Part shown: in pieces, positions 1-14,600 of the stretch
Layout of the letters: each line of letters starts with the position of its first letter
Position numbering within the stretch: position 1 is the first letter of the stretch
Assembly: GCA_022601195.1 (NCBI GenBank)
Contig: JAHZIX010000008.1
Span: 62,001-126,000 of the forward strand
DNA from: Deltaproteobacteria bacterium
GTDB lineage: Bacteria; Acidobacteriota; Thermoanaerobaculia; Multivoradales; JAHZIX01
DNA length: 64,000 bases
Direction: 5' to 3'
The notes under the pieces: model-generated
The model's input: the letters and a program-made list of their open reading frames with translations, nothing else
Databases searched by the model: none
Told to the model about the DNA's origin: nothing
Program-made: the position numbers and the translations under genes

Positions 1-2635
1 CAGGTGGGAATCTCCTTCGAGCTTTACCCGATCTCCGGTGCGGTAGAGGCGCTGCCCCGGTCGGGAAGTGAAGGGGTCCGGCACGAAAGCTGCCGCAGTC
101 AGGGCAGGTTTGCTCGCATAGCCTCGGGCCAAGGCCGTTCCTCCCAGGGCCAACTCACCCGCAACGCCGACCGGTACGGAGCGGAGACGCCCGTTCACCA
201 CGTGAGTGATGATTCCATCGATGGGGCCTCCAAGCTTCGTGTCATCACCGACCTCGAGGCGACCGGCGACAGCGTTGGCGGTCGCCTCCGTGGGCCCGTA
301 GACATTCCAAACTTCCAGTTCCGGGAACCGCTTCCAGGTTTCTTCCATCAAGGACGGCGGGATGACGTCGCCACTGAGTAGAAGGGAATCCAGGGATTCC
401 GGCATGGAGGCCCGGCCCTCTGCCACCACCTCCAGAAGAGCCTGCCATAGGGAAGGGATACAGTTCACCGCCCGGGTACCTTCCGACTCCAAGGTGGCTA
501 ACAACCGAAGGGGGTCTCGCACCACGGCGGGGGCCGGCATGGAAACCGTGCGGCCCGCCAGCAGAGGGGCAAAGATCTGTTTCAGAGATGCGTCAAAGCT
601 CACCCGCGAGAGGTTCGGTAGAGCCTCGCCGAAGGTGTCGTTGACCCATCCCAGGTAGGCCAACAAGGAACGGTGCTCCACTTCCACTCCCTTGGGGCGA
701 CCGGTGGAGCCGGAGGTGTAGATGAGATAGGCGAGGTTTTCCGGTTTGGGTCCTTCGCCAGGCGGCTCTCGACGCTGCCCCCGATGCCCACTGAGGCTCA
801 GCACAGGAACCTCCGGCGACACGGCGCTCAGGGTTTCATCGTTGCCGAGCACTAGCTGAGGGGCGGCATCTTCGAGAATCTGAGCTAGGCGATCCGGAGG
901 TGCCTCCGGGTCGAGAGGCAGGTAGGCTCCCCCGGCCTTGAGCACGGCCATCAAAGCGACCAACAGAGTATCCGAAGACGGCAGACAAACTCCTACGACG
1001 CCTTCCCGGCCAACACCGTGATGGCGAAGGATCCAAGCCAAGTCGTTGGCCCGCTGATCTAATTCTCTGTAACTGAGGTTCTTGCCGCTCTCCTCATCGA
1101 GGTCCCAGCGCAAAGCGACGGCCTCCCCCTGAGAGGATGCTAGGCGGCCGAAGCAATCCGGGAAAGTACCTCCTGGGTTGCCCAGGCCAACGTTGGCCGC
1201 CTTGGCTTCGAGCCGAGCCCGACCACTCCACTCCTCGAGCACCTGCTGCCGCTCCTCGGGAGTCCAAAGAGAGAGATCCTCCATCGCCATCTGAGGACGG
1301 CTGGCCATCTCCTCCAGGAGGTACTCGAACTGACGACAAAACCGCTCCATCATTACCGATTCGAAAAGGTCTGAGTTGTAGACCAGCACCCCTTCGAGCT
1401 TCTCCCCCACCTCCTGCATGTTGACAGTGAGGTCAAATTTGGCCCCTTGAAAAACAGATTCCCGGGCTGCCACCTCGACCCCCTCTAAGGAGAGGCCGGA
1501 GTCGGGAATGTTCTGCAACACAAAGAGAACCTGAAAAACAGGAAAGCGACTCGAGTCTCGTTTGATGCCGAGAGCATCCACCAAAGTTTCGAAAGGAACC
1601 TCCTGGTGGCTGAAGGCTGCCAATGCAATGTCTCGGGTAACGATGATGCGTTGCGCCACCGTCTCCCGAGGAGGCAACCGATTGCGCAACACTAGAGTGT
1701 TGACGAAAAAACCCAACAGAGGCTCCAACTCTTCGTGAAGACGATTGGCCACCGGGGTTCCCACGTTGACTTCTGAGACGTTTCCATAGCGCCCCAGAAG
1801 CTCCGCCAGTGCCGATTCCAACACCACGAAGAGAGTCGAAGTGGTTTCCCTCTGCAGACGATGCAACTTCTCCTGCAGGGACCGATTGACCCTCAAGAAA
1901 TGAGTGCTGCCTCGCTCGCTTTGTAAGGTCGGCCTAGGCTGGAAAGTTGGCAGGTCCAAGGAGAGGGAGGCTCCCTCCAGCTGCTGCCGCCAATAGTCCA
2001 GCTGGGGCTTCAGAGCCTCTTCCTTCAAGGCCTCCCGTTGCCAGACACTAAAATCACCATATTGCAAATGTAGATCTGGCAGAGGATCCACCGACGGAGG
2101 TCTTCCCGCCAGGGAGGCGAGCCGTTGGCTGTAGAAGTGACCTAGCTCTTTCCCCCAGATCCCCAAAGACCAACCATCGAAGACTATGTGGTGAACATTA
2201 CTGAGCAAGAGATGATCCTCGAGCCCCCTACGAATCAACCCAAAGGAATAGAGAGGAGTCTTGGAGAGATCGAAAAGCAGGGATCCTTGCCGCTTCGCCA
2301 AGCGTCGCGACTCCGTTTCCAGGTCCTCTTCCCGAAGGGCCTGAAGGTCCACCACCGGGAGGCGATAACTCGCCGAGTCCTCGATCCGCTGCACCACCTC
2401 TCCGGAAGATCCTTCCTCGTCCGGCTCGACAAAGCAGGTCCGCAAGACTTCGTGGCGGCCAATGATGTCGGCAAGGGCGCTCTCCAGGGCCCGCGCACCG
2501 AGCATCCCTCGAAGATGGAAAAAGACCACGACGTTGTAGGTGTCCGAGCCGCCGTGGAGACGATCGTAGAGCCATAGGCGCTGCTGCGAGTAGGAAAGGG
2601 GCAATGGCCTGGAACGATCCACCGGCCCCAGGGCA
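1..2635 (-). other. NRPS module 7: C-A, cut by window edge
   Basis: C7 begins PLSYSQQRLWLYDRL and has HHIVFDGWS. A7 has YTSGSTGRPKGV and runs to YRTGDRVKLEGDSHL at position 1, so the A domain's C-terminal lobe is missing. Specificity residues read D-A-K-N-L-S-V-A-N, which I do not recognise. The reading frame is still open, so a PCP and probably release domains follow. Confidence 0.87.
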
Positions 2636-5600
2636 GGCAACTGCGCGGCCAACCGTGCGGGCAAATTAGACGCCGATGGATCCTGTGACTCTCGGCGAAG
2701 CTCAGCCACTCGCTGAGCCTGGCCTTGAAGGGTGGGAATAGCAAAGACCTCGAGCAGAGGAAGCTCTACCCCAAAGGCGCGTCGTAGGCCGGAGTTGAGG
2801 CGAATGGCAGAGAGACTATTGCCCCCCAACTCGAAGAAATTCGAAGCTCGGCCTACCTGAGAATCCTCTAGATTCAACAGCCGAGCCCAATGCTTCGCCA
2901 TCAGCTGTTCCTCGGGAGTTGAGGGGGTCTCTACCTCGCCAGAGGGAGCCTTCAGAGCCGTCTCGGCGAAAGCGACGATGGCGCGGCGATCCAGCTTCCC
3001 ATTGGAGAGTCTGGGCATCTCCTTTAGGAAGGTGAAGGCCGTTGGAATCATGAATTCCGGCAGAGTCTGCCCCAAGGCCCGGCGTAGAGTCTCCTTGTCC
3101 GGACGCGCCTCCCGGGGCACTACAGCAGCCACCAAACGACGCTGTCCCTCCTCGCCGTCTGCCCACACCACGGCCTCCGCCACCGATTTCAAAGAACTGA
3201 GTACCGTTTCGATCTCACCTAACTCGATGCGGAAACCCCGCACCTTCACTTGGTGATCCCGACGCCCCAAGAGCTTGAGATCCCCCGAAGGTAAAAGGTG
3301 AGCCAAATCACCGGTCAAATACAATCTGCCACCGGGCACGCTTCCATAGGGATCCGGCACAAAACTCTGTGCAGTCTGAGCAGGCCGATGCAAGTAGCCT
3401 CTCGCTTGCCCTGCTCCAGCCAGGGCCACTTCACCCACAGTCCCCTGGGGCACCAAGTCCAACTGAGCATTCAGCAGGTAGGCTCGGGTTCCCGGGAGAG
3501 CTCGGCCGATAGTGGTTTCTCCAGCGGGCCGGCGCAAGGCGTAGGTCGAGTAGGTCGTATCTTCACTGGGACCATAGAGATCCAACACCCGTTCCACGGA
3601 GGAGACCTGGTAGAGCCGATCCGCCAACTCTCGGCTCAGCGGCTCCCCGGCTAGGTTGATGACTCGTACCTTCGGCGGCAGCTGCCCTTCCCGGACCAAC
3701 TCTGCCGCCGCAGAGGGCACGGTGTTAACCAAAGTGACTCGGTCTCTCGCGGGCAGCTCCGCTAGGGCCAGGGCATGGTCCGCCAAAAGCAAGGTGCCTC
3801 CTACGGAGAGGGGTAGAAAGATCTCGAAGACCGAGAGGTCGAAGCACACGGAGGTAGCCGCCAGCACCCCCTCCAGATCTTTTCGGGAATAGACTTCGCG
3901 AGCCCAATCGAGCAGTGCAGCCGCTCCCCCATGGCGCATCGCTACCGCTTTGGGACGACCGGTAGAGCCGGAGGTATAAATCAGGTAGGCCAGCTGTTGT
4001 GGATCCACCTCCAGCCCGGGTCCAGCCGTCGCTGTGCCCCTCTCCTGTTCTACTTCCGCAGCAGGCAGCGCAGCGACGTCGATCACCGGCGCCGTCGTTT
4101 CGAGGCCACTGGCGGTAAGGACCTCCCGAGTGGTCAGCAGGGCACAAACTCCCGCATCCTCCAACATGAAGGCCAATCGCTCTCGGGGATAGGCGGGGTC
4201 CAGGGGCACATAGGTGCCGCCCAAGCGCAGAACTGCCAACAAGCCGGCAACCAGGTCCGGGGTCCGGGGCAGGAGGACAGCGACCCGCGCCTCTAGACCA
4301 ACGACAACCTCTCCTAGCAGCGCCGCCAACTGGGAGGCGCGGCTTTCCAGTCGCTGGTAGCTCCACTCCTGCTCGCCCCAGACCGCGGCGATCGCATCGG
4401 GAGTCAGCGCCGCCTGCCTTTCGAAACCCTGGTGAATCGCCTCGAAGGTCGGCGACGTTGCGGGCCGGTCCTGGACCCCATGAATCAACTGGTGGCGCTC
4501 CGCCGCCGAAAGCATGTCGACCCGGGCCACGGAAAAGGATGGCTGGGATGCGAATCCCTCTAGCAGGATGCGATATTGCCGTACCCATCGCTCCATGGTG
4601 GTCGCGGTGAAGAGATCCCGGTCGTACTCCAGATAGCCCTGGAGAGCGCCCTCGGTCTCCACGAGGCTGAGGGTGAGGTCAAACTTCGACATATCCCCCT
4701 TGAGAGGCAAAGCCTCAACGGTCAGATCCCCGAGCTCGAAAGCAGCATTCGGAGTGTTTTGCAGCACGAACATCACCTGAAACAACGGCGAGCGGCTGGC
4801 ATCTCGAACCGGATTGAGGACCTCCACCAGGCGCTCAAAAGGAATGTCTTGATGAGCGAAGGCGCTGAGAGCGGTGTCTCGCAAGGACGTGATGCGCTCC
4901 CGCACCGTTTGCTGGCTCCCCAACACATTCCGCAGAACCAACGTGTTGACGAAGAAACCGATCAGCGGCTCCATCTCCGAAAAACGGCGGTTCGCCACCG
5001 GCGTCCCCACGTTGACTTCCGAGGCGCCGCTGTACCGCCCCAAGAGCTCGGCATAGGCCGCTTCCAAAACCAGAAAAAGGGTTCCGCGAAATTTCCGAGC
5101 CAAGCCTCGAAGGTCATCCACCAAAGATCGTTCCAAGGAAAAAGTCAGGGCTCCTCCCCGGAAGGCCTGAATGGCTGGCCGGGGGCCCCGGGTTGGTAAA
5201 TTCAACGCTTGGGGAGCACCAGTCAACTGATCTTTCCAGTACTCCAGCTGGCTCTCGAGGGCTTCGCCTTGAAGCCAATTTCTCTGCCACACGGAATAGT
5301 CCGCATACTGGATCGGTAACTGCGGCAAGCTCGCCGTTGGGCAGCTGCCCTCAGCCCTGGCGCGGTAGAGCCGGGTCAACTCCTCGTTGAAGACTCCAAT
5401 GGACCAACCATCCGAGATGACATGGTGCATGTTGAGAGAGAGGACATGCCGCTCGCCGTCCACACGGAAGAGGCAACCCCGGAACAGCGGGCCGCGGTCC
5501 AGCAGGAAAGGTATGGCTAGGTCTCGATCGACCCACTTACCGGCCAGCTCCTGCGCCCTGGCCGTGGCGAGGCCTGAAAGATCCACCAGAGGAAGCGAAA

Positions 5601-8600
5601 AGCCACCCTTGGGAGCGATCACTTGCTGAACCTGCTCCTCTTCGTCCTCGATCATCTCGTCGACATCAGCGGGCCCTGGGCCGGCAGAATCGGCTTCCGA
5701 AGGGCCCCCGGAAAAAACCTCGGTGAAAAAGACCGTTTCGAAATGAGTCCGGAGGCTCTCGTGGCGATCGACGATGGTTCTCAAGGCTCCATCCAGCGCT
5801 GCCACCTTCAGCTTCCCTTGGAGCTGAAAAGCACCGGGCAGACTGTAAGCCGACGAGGGTCCCATCAAGCGATCCAGGAACCACAGCCTCTGTTGGGCGA
5901 AGGAGAGGGGAAGGAACGAAGATCGATCCACCGGAGTCGGAGCTTCCAGGGCACCTCCTTCCAACTCAGGGTCGGGAAGGCGCTCTGCCAGAGCCGCTAC
6001 CGTCGGAGTCGCGAATACATCCCGCAACGGCAGCTCCACTCCAAAAGTTCTGCGAACCAGCGCGGTCAACCGGGTAGCTGAGAGGCTATGACCTCCCAGA
6101 TCGAAAAAACTGCTCTCCACCCCCACCGACTCGACTTCTAACCCCAAAACCTCGGCGAAGACGCGACACAACTGCTTCTCTCTCCCGGTGCGAGGCGCCG
6201 TCCGACTGCCGACCGCCGGAGCTTCTACCCCCTGGGCCCAGCGGAGGAGATCGCGGCGACTCAGCTTGCCGCTCGGCGTGGTGGGAAACCGAGACAACAA
6301 CCCCAGTGCCGAAGGGACCATGTAGGACGGCAAGAGCTCCTTCAGCTGGTCCAACAGCGACTGGGCGAAGGAGGGATCCGAGAGCTCCTCGATCTCGGCG
6401 CCTCCGTCCACCGCGCTGCTCGGTACCGCGAAGGCCACCAGCCGCCGATCTCCGGAAGCCAGCTCCTGAACCACCACCGCCGCGTCTCGCACTCCGCTCT
6501 GGCGAGTCAACAGGGTCTCGATTTCTCCCGGCTCGATACGAAACCCTCGCACCTTGACCTGGTGATCGCAGCGACCGAGATACTCGATCTGCCCGTCGTC
6601 GCCATACCGAGCTAGATCTCCCGTTCGGTACATCCGCATCCCCGAGGCGCCCGAGGTAACAAACGGATTCGGCACGAAGCGCTCGGCAGTCAGCCGGGGA
6701 CGCCCCAGATAACCCCGGGCCAGGTTGGCACCGGCGATATACAGCTCCCCCGGAACTCCGATAGGAACTTCTCTTAGCCAAGAGTCGAGCAAATAGATCT
6801 GGGTTGCTCTCACCGGTCGCCCAATGGGCGGCAAAGCCATCCACTGTGCCGGGTCCAGGGGAAGATCGAAGGCTGTCACAACGTGACTTTCCGTGGGTCC
6901 GTAGTGGTTATGAAAAGAGCAGTCCGGAACCGCCTCGAAGAAGGCCTTGAGTTGGCGGGTACTTTGAAGTTGCTCTCCCGCCGTGTAGACCTCCGTCAAG
7001 GAACCGGGAGCGGGGCCGCCATCTTCGAAGGCCGTGGCCAAGGCCTGAATGCCAACATAAGGTTGGTGCATGCGCTGGATCTCAACCTCGTCAACCAGCC
7101 GCAAGAGAGCGGTGGAGTCCCGCCGTAGCTCCTCGCTGACCAACACCACCTCGCCGCCGCTAGACCAGGTCTCGAAGAGCTCCTGCACTGACACATCGAA
7201 ACTACTCGAGGCCAGCTGGAGCGTTCTCAACCCTTGCCCAAAGCTTTCCAAGCCAATCTGCCAGTGGATCAAATTGGCGATGGCACCACGCCCCATGGCG
7301 ACACCCTTCGGTTTGCCCGTGGAGCCGGAGGTAAAGATGACGAAGAGGAGATTCTGCGCCGTGGCGATCTCTTCTAGGGCTCCGTCTTCGAAGCCAGCCG
7401 AGAGCACTGCCGTTTGACTCGGGGTCAGTCGACTAATGGGAAAGGTCTGAAAGATTGGCGGACACTCCGCGTCGGTGAAGATGACTTTGGGAGCAGCGTC
7501 TTCCAACATCATCTGCAAGCGGTCTTCCGGGTAGGCTGGGTCCAGAGGCACCCAAGCTCCTCCGGCCTTGAGGATCGCCAAGATGGCCTCCGCCATGGCC
7601 ACGGAGCGCTTCATGCTGAGACCGACCAAAACATCCGGGCCAACCCCCAGATGCCGCAACAGGCGAGCCAAGCGGTTGGTTCTACGATCCAACTCGTCGT
7701 AGCTCAAGACAGAATCGCTAACACCCGGGTCGGCAGAACCCAAGTCTGCGAAATCGGACCCTTCGAATTCCGCCCCTTCGAAGTCCGATCCCTCGAATCG
7801 CAGCGCCGGAGCCGACCCCATCTCCCTCACCGTTGCGGTAAAGGCGGCGTGAAGACTCGGCGTAGCCTCGATCCCAAAACCGCCGGTGACGGCCCCCATA
7901 CCTGTCCGGGTTCCTAGGCCGGGAGCAGTGTCGTTCCAACTCACTAGAATCTGGAATTGTTCCGCCGCCGTCAGCAAAGGGAGCTGTCCGATCACCGCAT
8001 CCGGATGAGTCGCAAGCCCCTCGAGGAGAGCTCCCACCTGGTGGCTCATGCGCTGAGCGAAGGAGGAATCGAATAGATCACAGTTGTACTCCAGCCAGGC
8101 AGACAGGCCACCGTCTTCCTCCGCCATGAAGAGAGTGAGATCAAACTTCGCCACGTGGTATTCGAGGGGAAGCGCTTCGACCTCGAGATCGTTCAGCTCG
8201 AAACCGTCCATGGCGGCATTTTGGAGCACGAACATCACCTGAAAGAGTGGGGATCGGCTGGTATCCCGGGCAGGATTGATAGCTTCCACCAGGCGCTCGA
8301 AGGGAACATCCTGATGGGCATAGGCTCCCAGGGCCACCTCTCTCAAGGCCGTCAGCCTCTCTCTCACCGTGTGATGACGCTCTAAAGTGTTGCGGAAGAC
8401 CAGAGTGTTGACGAAGAAGCCGATGAGCGGTTCCAACTCCGTGAATCGCCGATTTGCCACCGGCGTCCCCATGTTGACCTCCGTCGCCCGACTCAGCCGG
8501 CCGATGAACTCAGCGAAGCCGGCCTCCAGAACCAAGAAGAGAGTACCCAGAGCCTCCCGTGCCAGGCCTCGTAGACCCTCTGTAACCGCTGGGGGTATGC

Positions 8601-11600
8601 GAAATTGATGATAGGCGCCGCGGTAGGTCTGCTGCGCCGGGCGCGGTCGGGAAGTCGGTAGATCCAGAGCTTCTGGAGCCCCTCGGAGCTGCTCCGCCCA
8701 ATAGTCCACCTGGGTTTCGAGGACCTCCCCTTGGAGCCAGCTTCTCTGCCACAGAGCGTAGTCGGCATACTGAATCGATAGGGGCTTGAGAACCTCCGCG
8801 GCTTCACCTTCTCCCCTCACAAAGGCCTGATAGAGATCCGTCAGCTCCTGGTTGAAAACGCCGATGGACCAACCGTCCGAGACCACGTGGTGCATGTTGA
8901 TGGTCAAAACGTGATGGCGGCTCTCCAGGCGATAGAGAAAGGCCCGGAACAGAGGACCTCGGTCGAGGGAGAATGGAGTTGCCACATCCCGGTCCATCAA
9001 AGTCTTCGCTGTCTTCTCTCCCTCCTCTCTCGAAGCCTCAGCCAGCCCGGAGAAGTCCACCACCGGCAGGTCAAAACCTCCCGGCGGTCCGATCACCTGT
9101 CGAGCCCAGCCCAGGTCTTCTCCAGTGGGCTCCGCCGAGGCCGCACCCTCACGGAAGCCTGGGGTCGAGGTCGTAGAAGCAGTGGCTCCAGAGCCCAGGG
9201 ACTCCTCCTCCATGAGGGAGACGAAATGAGTTCTCAAGCTCTCGTGTCGATCGACGATGGCTCTCAAAGACCGCTCCAGGGCTGCCACCCGTAGGTTTCC
9301 CTGGAGCCCATAGGCACCGGGCATGTTGTAGGTCGCCGAGCCACCTTCCAGACGATCCAGGAACCAGAGTCGCTGCTGGGCGAAAGAGAGGGGCAGAGAA
9401 GTTTTGCGATCTATCCGGGTAGGCGCCGAAAGAGACACCCCCGTTCTCCTCAGGCCCGGCAAACGCTTGACCAATGCCTCCACCGTGGGGGTCGAAAAGA
9501 TCTCCCGCAGAGGAAGCTCCGCGCCAAAGGCCTTGCGAATCGACGCGGTCAATCGAGTGGCCGTTAGGCTGTGCCCCCCCATCTCGAAAAAATCACTCTC
9601 GACTCCGATGGCCGAGGGCTCCAAGGCCAGAATCTCCGCGAAGATGTCGCACAGCATCTTCTCTTCCAGCGTCCGAGGAGGGGTCACCACCGAGGGCCGC
9701 AACCCTTCCTTTCCGAGAGCCATCTCGACGAGAGCCTTGCGGTTCAACTTGCCACTGGGAGTCACCGGCAAACGGGTGAGAAAGACCATCGCCGACGGCA
9801 CCATGTAGGCCGGCAACCGACCTTTCAGCAATTCCCATAGGGAGTCGCCGAGGGCCGGCCGCTGCAACACTTCGATCTCCCGATCCTCAGCGCCATCTTC
9901 TACCCAATCCTCCGCCGGCAACACGTGGGCGATCAGGCGGCGATCCTGGGGAGTCACCTCCTGCACCACAACCACAGCCTCTCGCACCGCTGGTTGGCGC
10001 TTGAGCAGGGTCTCGATCTCCCCTGGCTCGATGCGAAAACCTCGCACTTTCACCTGCGTATCCACCCGACCGAGAAACTCGATCTCCCCCGTGTCCAGGA
10101 ATCGAGCCAGGTCCCCCGCGCGGTAGAGACGGCTGCCCGCTCCTCCAGCAGGGAAGGGGTTCGGCAGGAAACTAGCGGCGGTGAGAGCCGGCCGGTGCAG
10201 GTATCCTCGAGCCAATTGGGCTCCGCCTACATAAACTTCTCCAGGGATCCCCACTGGTACCGGCTGACCGCGATCATCCAGCAGGTAGATACGAGTATCC
10301 GCCACCGCCCGCCCCACGGAGGGCAGGGCGGGCCACTGGCGGCGGTCCTGCGGCAACGTCAGGTCCGTCACCACATGGGCCTCGCTGGGACCGTATTGGT
10401 TGAACAAAGTGCATTTGGGAATGGCGTCGAACAGGGCCAACAGGGGCCGGGTGACCTGTAGCTGCTCTCCTGCTGTATAGACTTCCAGCAAAGACCGCGG
10501 CGCCGAAGCTTCGACCCCGCCATCGCTGGTTTCCAGATCGGTTTCCAATGCGTCCTCGAAGCCAGCCGCCAGAGCCTGCAGGCCGACGAAGGGCTGGTAC
10601 ATGCGCTGAATTCTTTCTTCGCGAACGAAGCGCAAAAGAGCTGCTCCGTCCCGCCGCAGCTCCTCACTCACCAGGACCACCTCACCACCGGTGAACCAGG
10701 TACCGAACATCTCCTGCAGGCAAACGTCGAAGCTCAAGGAAGACAGTTGAAGGGTCCTTAGCCCAGCTCCGTAAGAAGGCCTTCGAATCTGCCAATCGAT
10801 CAGACTCGCAATGGCCCCCCGCCTCATGGCAATACCCTTGGGCTTGCCGGTGGACCCGGACGTGTAGATGGCGTAGAGCAGGCTCTCCGGCGTCGCCAGG
10901 TCTTCCAAGGGCTCGTCGTCGTAAATGGCCAGAGCGCTGTCCAACTGGGCAGGAATCACCATCGGTGCAGAAGGGCCAGCGGATCCAGAAGAGGTTTGCC
11001 CACTCGAAGCACCCACCTCCCTGGAGGACGAGTTAGCAACCCCGGTGCCCGCTAAGGCTTCCGCCCCCTCCTCATCCGCTAGTAGAACCAGGGGCGCCGA
11101 ATCCTCCAGCATATTTCTTAGGCGATCCTCCGGATAAGCAGGATCCAACGGCAACCAGGCATACCCGGCCTTGAGCACCGCCAGCATCGCTTCCACCAGA
11201 GCGAAGGAGCGTTTCATGCAGATTCCGACGAAGATCTCCCCGGGAGAAGACCGCGCTGTAGAACAACACTCCCTCAAATATCGAGCGAACCGGTTGGTGC
11301 GCCGATCCAATTGTCGATAGGTCAGCTGCATATCGCCAAAGCGGAGAGCCGTCGCATCACCATGAGCGGCGACGGCGGAGGTGAAGGCTGCTTGAAGACT
11401 GGGTACGGGCCTTCCGCTGGAGGTGTCATTCCAACTCTCTAAGACTTGAAAGCGCTCCGCTGAGGTCAGTAGGGAAAGCTGCCGCAGAGGAATGTCGGGC
11501 TGCGCCACAAATCCTGCCAACAACGCATGGAGCTGGCTAATGATCCTCAGCCCTACGGAGGCATCGAAGAGGTCGCAGTTGCGCTCCAGCCCTGCGGAAA

Positions 11601-14600
11601 TCCCCCCTTCCTCTTCCACCATGAACAAGGTGAGGTCGAACTTCGCCATGTCGTATTTCATGGGCAGAGGTTGAACGTCGAGATGGTCGAAGCTCACCGG
11701 CGCCGTCGGAGTGTTCTGCAAGACGAACAACGCTTGAAACAGGGGAGAGCGACTCGGATCCCGCACCGGATTGAGGGTTTCCACGAGGCGTTCGAAGGGA
11801 ATGTCCTGGTGAGCGAAGGCTCCCAGCGCCGTCTCCCGCAGGACCTCGATTCGCTCCCGCACCGTATGCTTCGGCGCCAGGACGTTGCGCAGCACCAAGG
11901 TGTTGACGAAAAAGCCAATGAGCGGCTCCAGCTCGGTGAATCGGCGATTCGCCACCGGCGTCCCCACGTTGACTTCCGAAGCACCGCTATGGCGCCCCAA
12001 CAACTCGGCAAAAGCTGCCTCCAAAACCAAGAAGAGTGTGCCCCGGGCTCCCCGAGCCAGCTCCCGAAGGTCTTCCGTCAGGGCCGGGGAAAGGCGAAAT
12101 GGCTGGAGGGCGCCGCGGTAGGTTTGAACCGCTGGACGAGGCCTGGATCCTGGATAATCCAACGCCTCCGGAGCACCGGAAAGCTGCTCCCGCCAGTACT
12201 CCAGCTGTTTCTCCAGGACTTCCCCCTGGAGCCAGCCCCGTTGCCACAGGGCATAGTCGGAGTACTGAATCTCGAGAGGGGCGTAGGGATCCTGCCGAAG
12301 GGGTACCGGCGAGGAAGGCTCCAGGCTCGACCCTTCCCTGGGATCTTGTCCGGAGGCTTTCGTGGCCAGCTCCTGGCGATAGAACATCGCCAATTCCCGA
12401 TGCAACACCCCGATGGACCAGCCGTCCGAAACCACGTGATGCATGTTGATCACGAGGATGTGCTGCTCCCTCCCCAACCGCAGCAGGAAGGCACGAAACA
12501 AAGGCCCCTGATCGAGGAGGAAAGGGGTGACCATGTCTCGATCCACCCACAGCCTCGCCGCGTCTTCTCCGGGACCCGCTGGAAGATGGGAAAGATCCAC
12601 CACCGGTAAAGCAAAACCCCCTCGGGGACCAATGACCTGCACGACCCAGGCGGCCTCGGCGCTGTCCTTCTCTTCGGAACGAGCTCTTACCGAGGTGGCC
12701 TCCACCGGGTCGGTGACTTGGACAAAGTGAGTCCGAAGACTGTCGTGACGATCCACTACAGTCCGAAAAGCCTGTTCCAGGGCGAGGGGATCCAGAGCGC
12801 CCACCAAGCGGTAGCCAGCGGGCATGCTGTAGGTCGAAGAAGCCCCTTCCAGGCGATCGAGGAACCACAACCGCTGCTGAGCGAAGGAAAGGCGCAGGGA
12901 GGCGAACCGGTGCGCAGGGGCCGGTGGGGGGATCGAGATTCCGTCTCTCTTCAATCGCGGCAACAGCCGTGCGAGACCCGCCGCCGTCGGTGTCGAGAAG
13001 ACCTCTCGTAGAGGCAGCTCGACCCCGAAAGCCTTGCGCATAGAAGCCGTCAGGCGAGTCGCCGTCAGGCTGTGACCGCCCATCTCGAAGAAGCTCTCCT
13101 CGACGCTGATCACCGTGGAAGCCAAGCCGAGCACTTCCCCAAAGATGTCGCACAGCAACCCCTCTTCCAAAGTTCTCGGAGCAACGATGTCCGTCGGTTG
13201 TAAGTCCTCCTTGCCGAGGGCCATCTCCACCAGGGCCTTGCGGTTCAACTTGCCGGTCGGGTTGACCGGTAGCCGGGACAGAAAAACGATCGCCGAAGGC
13301 ACCATGTAGGCGGGCAGCTGAATGCTGAGGCGGCCGCGCAGAGAATCCCGTAGATCCGGTCGCTGTAGAACCTGGACTTCCCTTTCCTCCTCCTGCCGCT
13401 GCGCCTTGGCCCCCCGATTCCTCCACTGCAAAGGCTCGTTCAGGAGAGTTTCTTCAGATCTGGGAGACTCCAACCCTCGATCCGTCGAAGCGGCATCCAC
13501 GGGAACGACGTGAGCCACCAGACGACGATCCTGGGGAGTGAACTCCTGAACGATCACCGCGGCCTCCCGCACCGATCCATGGAGCAAGAGAAGGCTTTCG
13601 ATCTCCCCCAACTCGATGCGAAAGCCACGGACCTTGACCTGGGTATCCAAGCGGCCGAGAAATTCGATCTCGCCATTCTCCAAGAATCGACCGAGGTCTC
13701 CTGTTCGGTATAGACGCCCTCCCGTTTCCACCGGAAGGCCCGATTCCACCAGAGGGAAAGGGTTTGGCAGGAAGGAAGCAGCGGTCAGGGCAGGGCGAGC
13801 TAGATAACCCCGAGCCAATTGGGCACCAGCCACATAGATTTCCCCGGGAACCCCTACCGGAACCGGGTGGCCGCGGCCATCGAGCAAATAGACTCCCGTC
13901 TTCGGCAACGGGCAGCCCACCGAAGGCAGAGCTGGCCACTGGTCTCGCTCCCGAGATAGCTCCAGGTCGGTGACCACATGGGCTTCGCTGGGGCCGTATT
14001 GATTGAAAAAGCCGCAGTCCGGCAGGGCCTCGAAGAGGGCCAGAAGTGGACGCGTCACTTGAAGTTGCTCTCCTGCCGTGTAGATTTCCAACAGGGAGCT
14101 TGGAACGTCGACTGGAGACCCAGACCTGTCCGGGTCTACCTCTTCCTGAGCATCCTCAAAGGCGGCTGCGAGGGCTTGAAGTCCAACGAAGGGCTGGTAC
14201 ATGCGCTGAATACCCAACTCTCCGATGAGCCTCAATAGGGCAGCACCATCCCGCCTCAGCTCTTCGCTGACCAGAACCACTTCGCCGCCGGTAAACCAAG
14301 CCCCGAACATCTCCTGCAGGCAAACGTCGAAGCTCAGGGAAGATAGCTGCAGGGTCCTCAGGCCGGAACCGTAGGAAGGCCGGCGAATCTGCCAATCGAT
14401 CAGGCTCGCGATGGCTCCGCGACGCATGGCGATTCCCTTGGGTCTACCCGTGGAACCGGAGGTGTAGATGATGTAGAGCAAGTTCTCTGCGGTCGCCGTA
14501 GACTCCAATGGCTCTGACGAATAGGCCTCGACTTCCTCTTCCATCTCCTCCACCGGGAGCTGGAGAGCCTCGGTGGTGCCCAGGGCTGAGGCCCCCTTCC

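Noticed and set aside
11987..13426. 479-codon open frame inside NRPS module 4
   Set aside because: Gly/Arg/Ser-rich shadow of the C-domain frame, with no recognisable domain.
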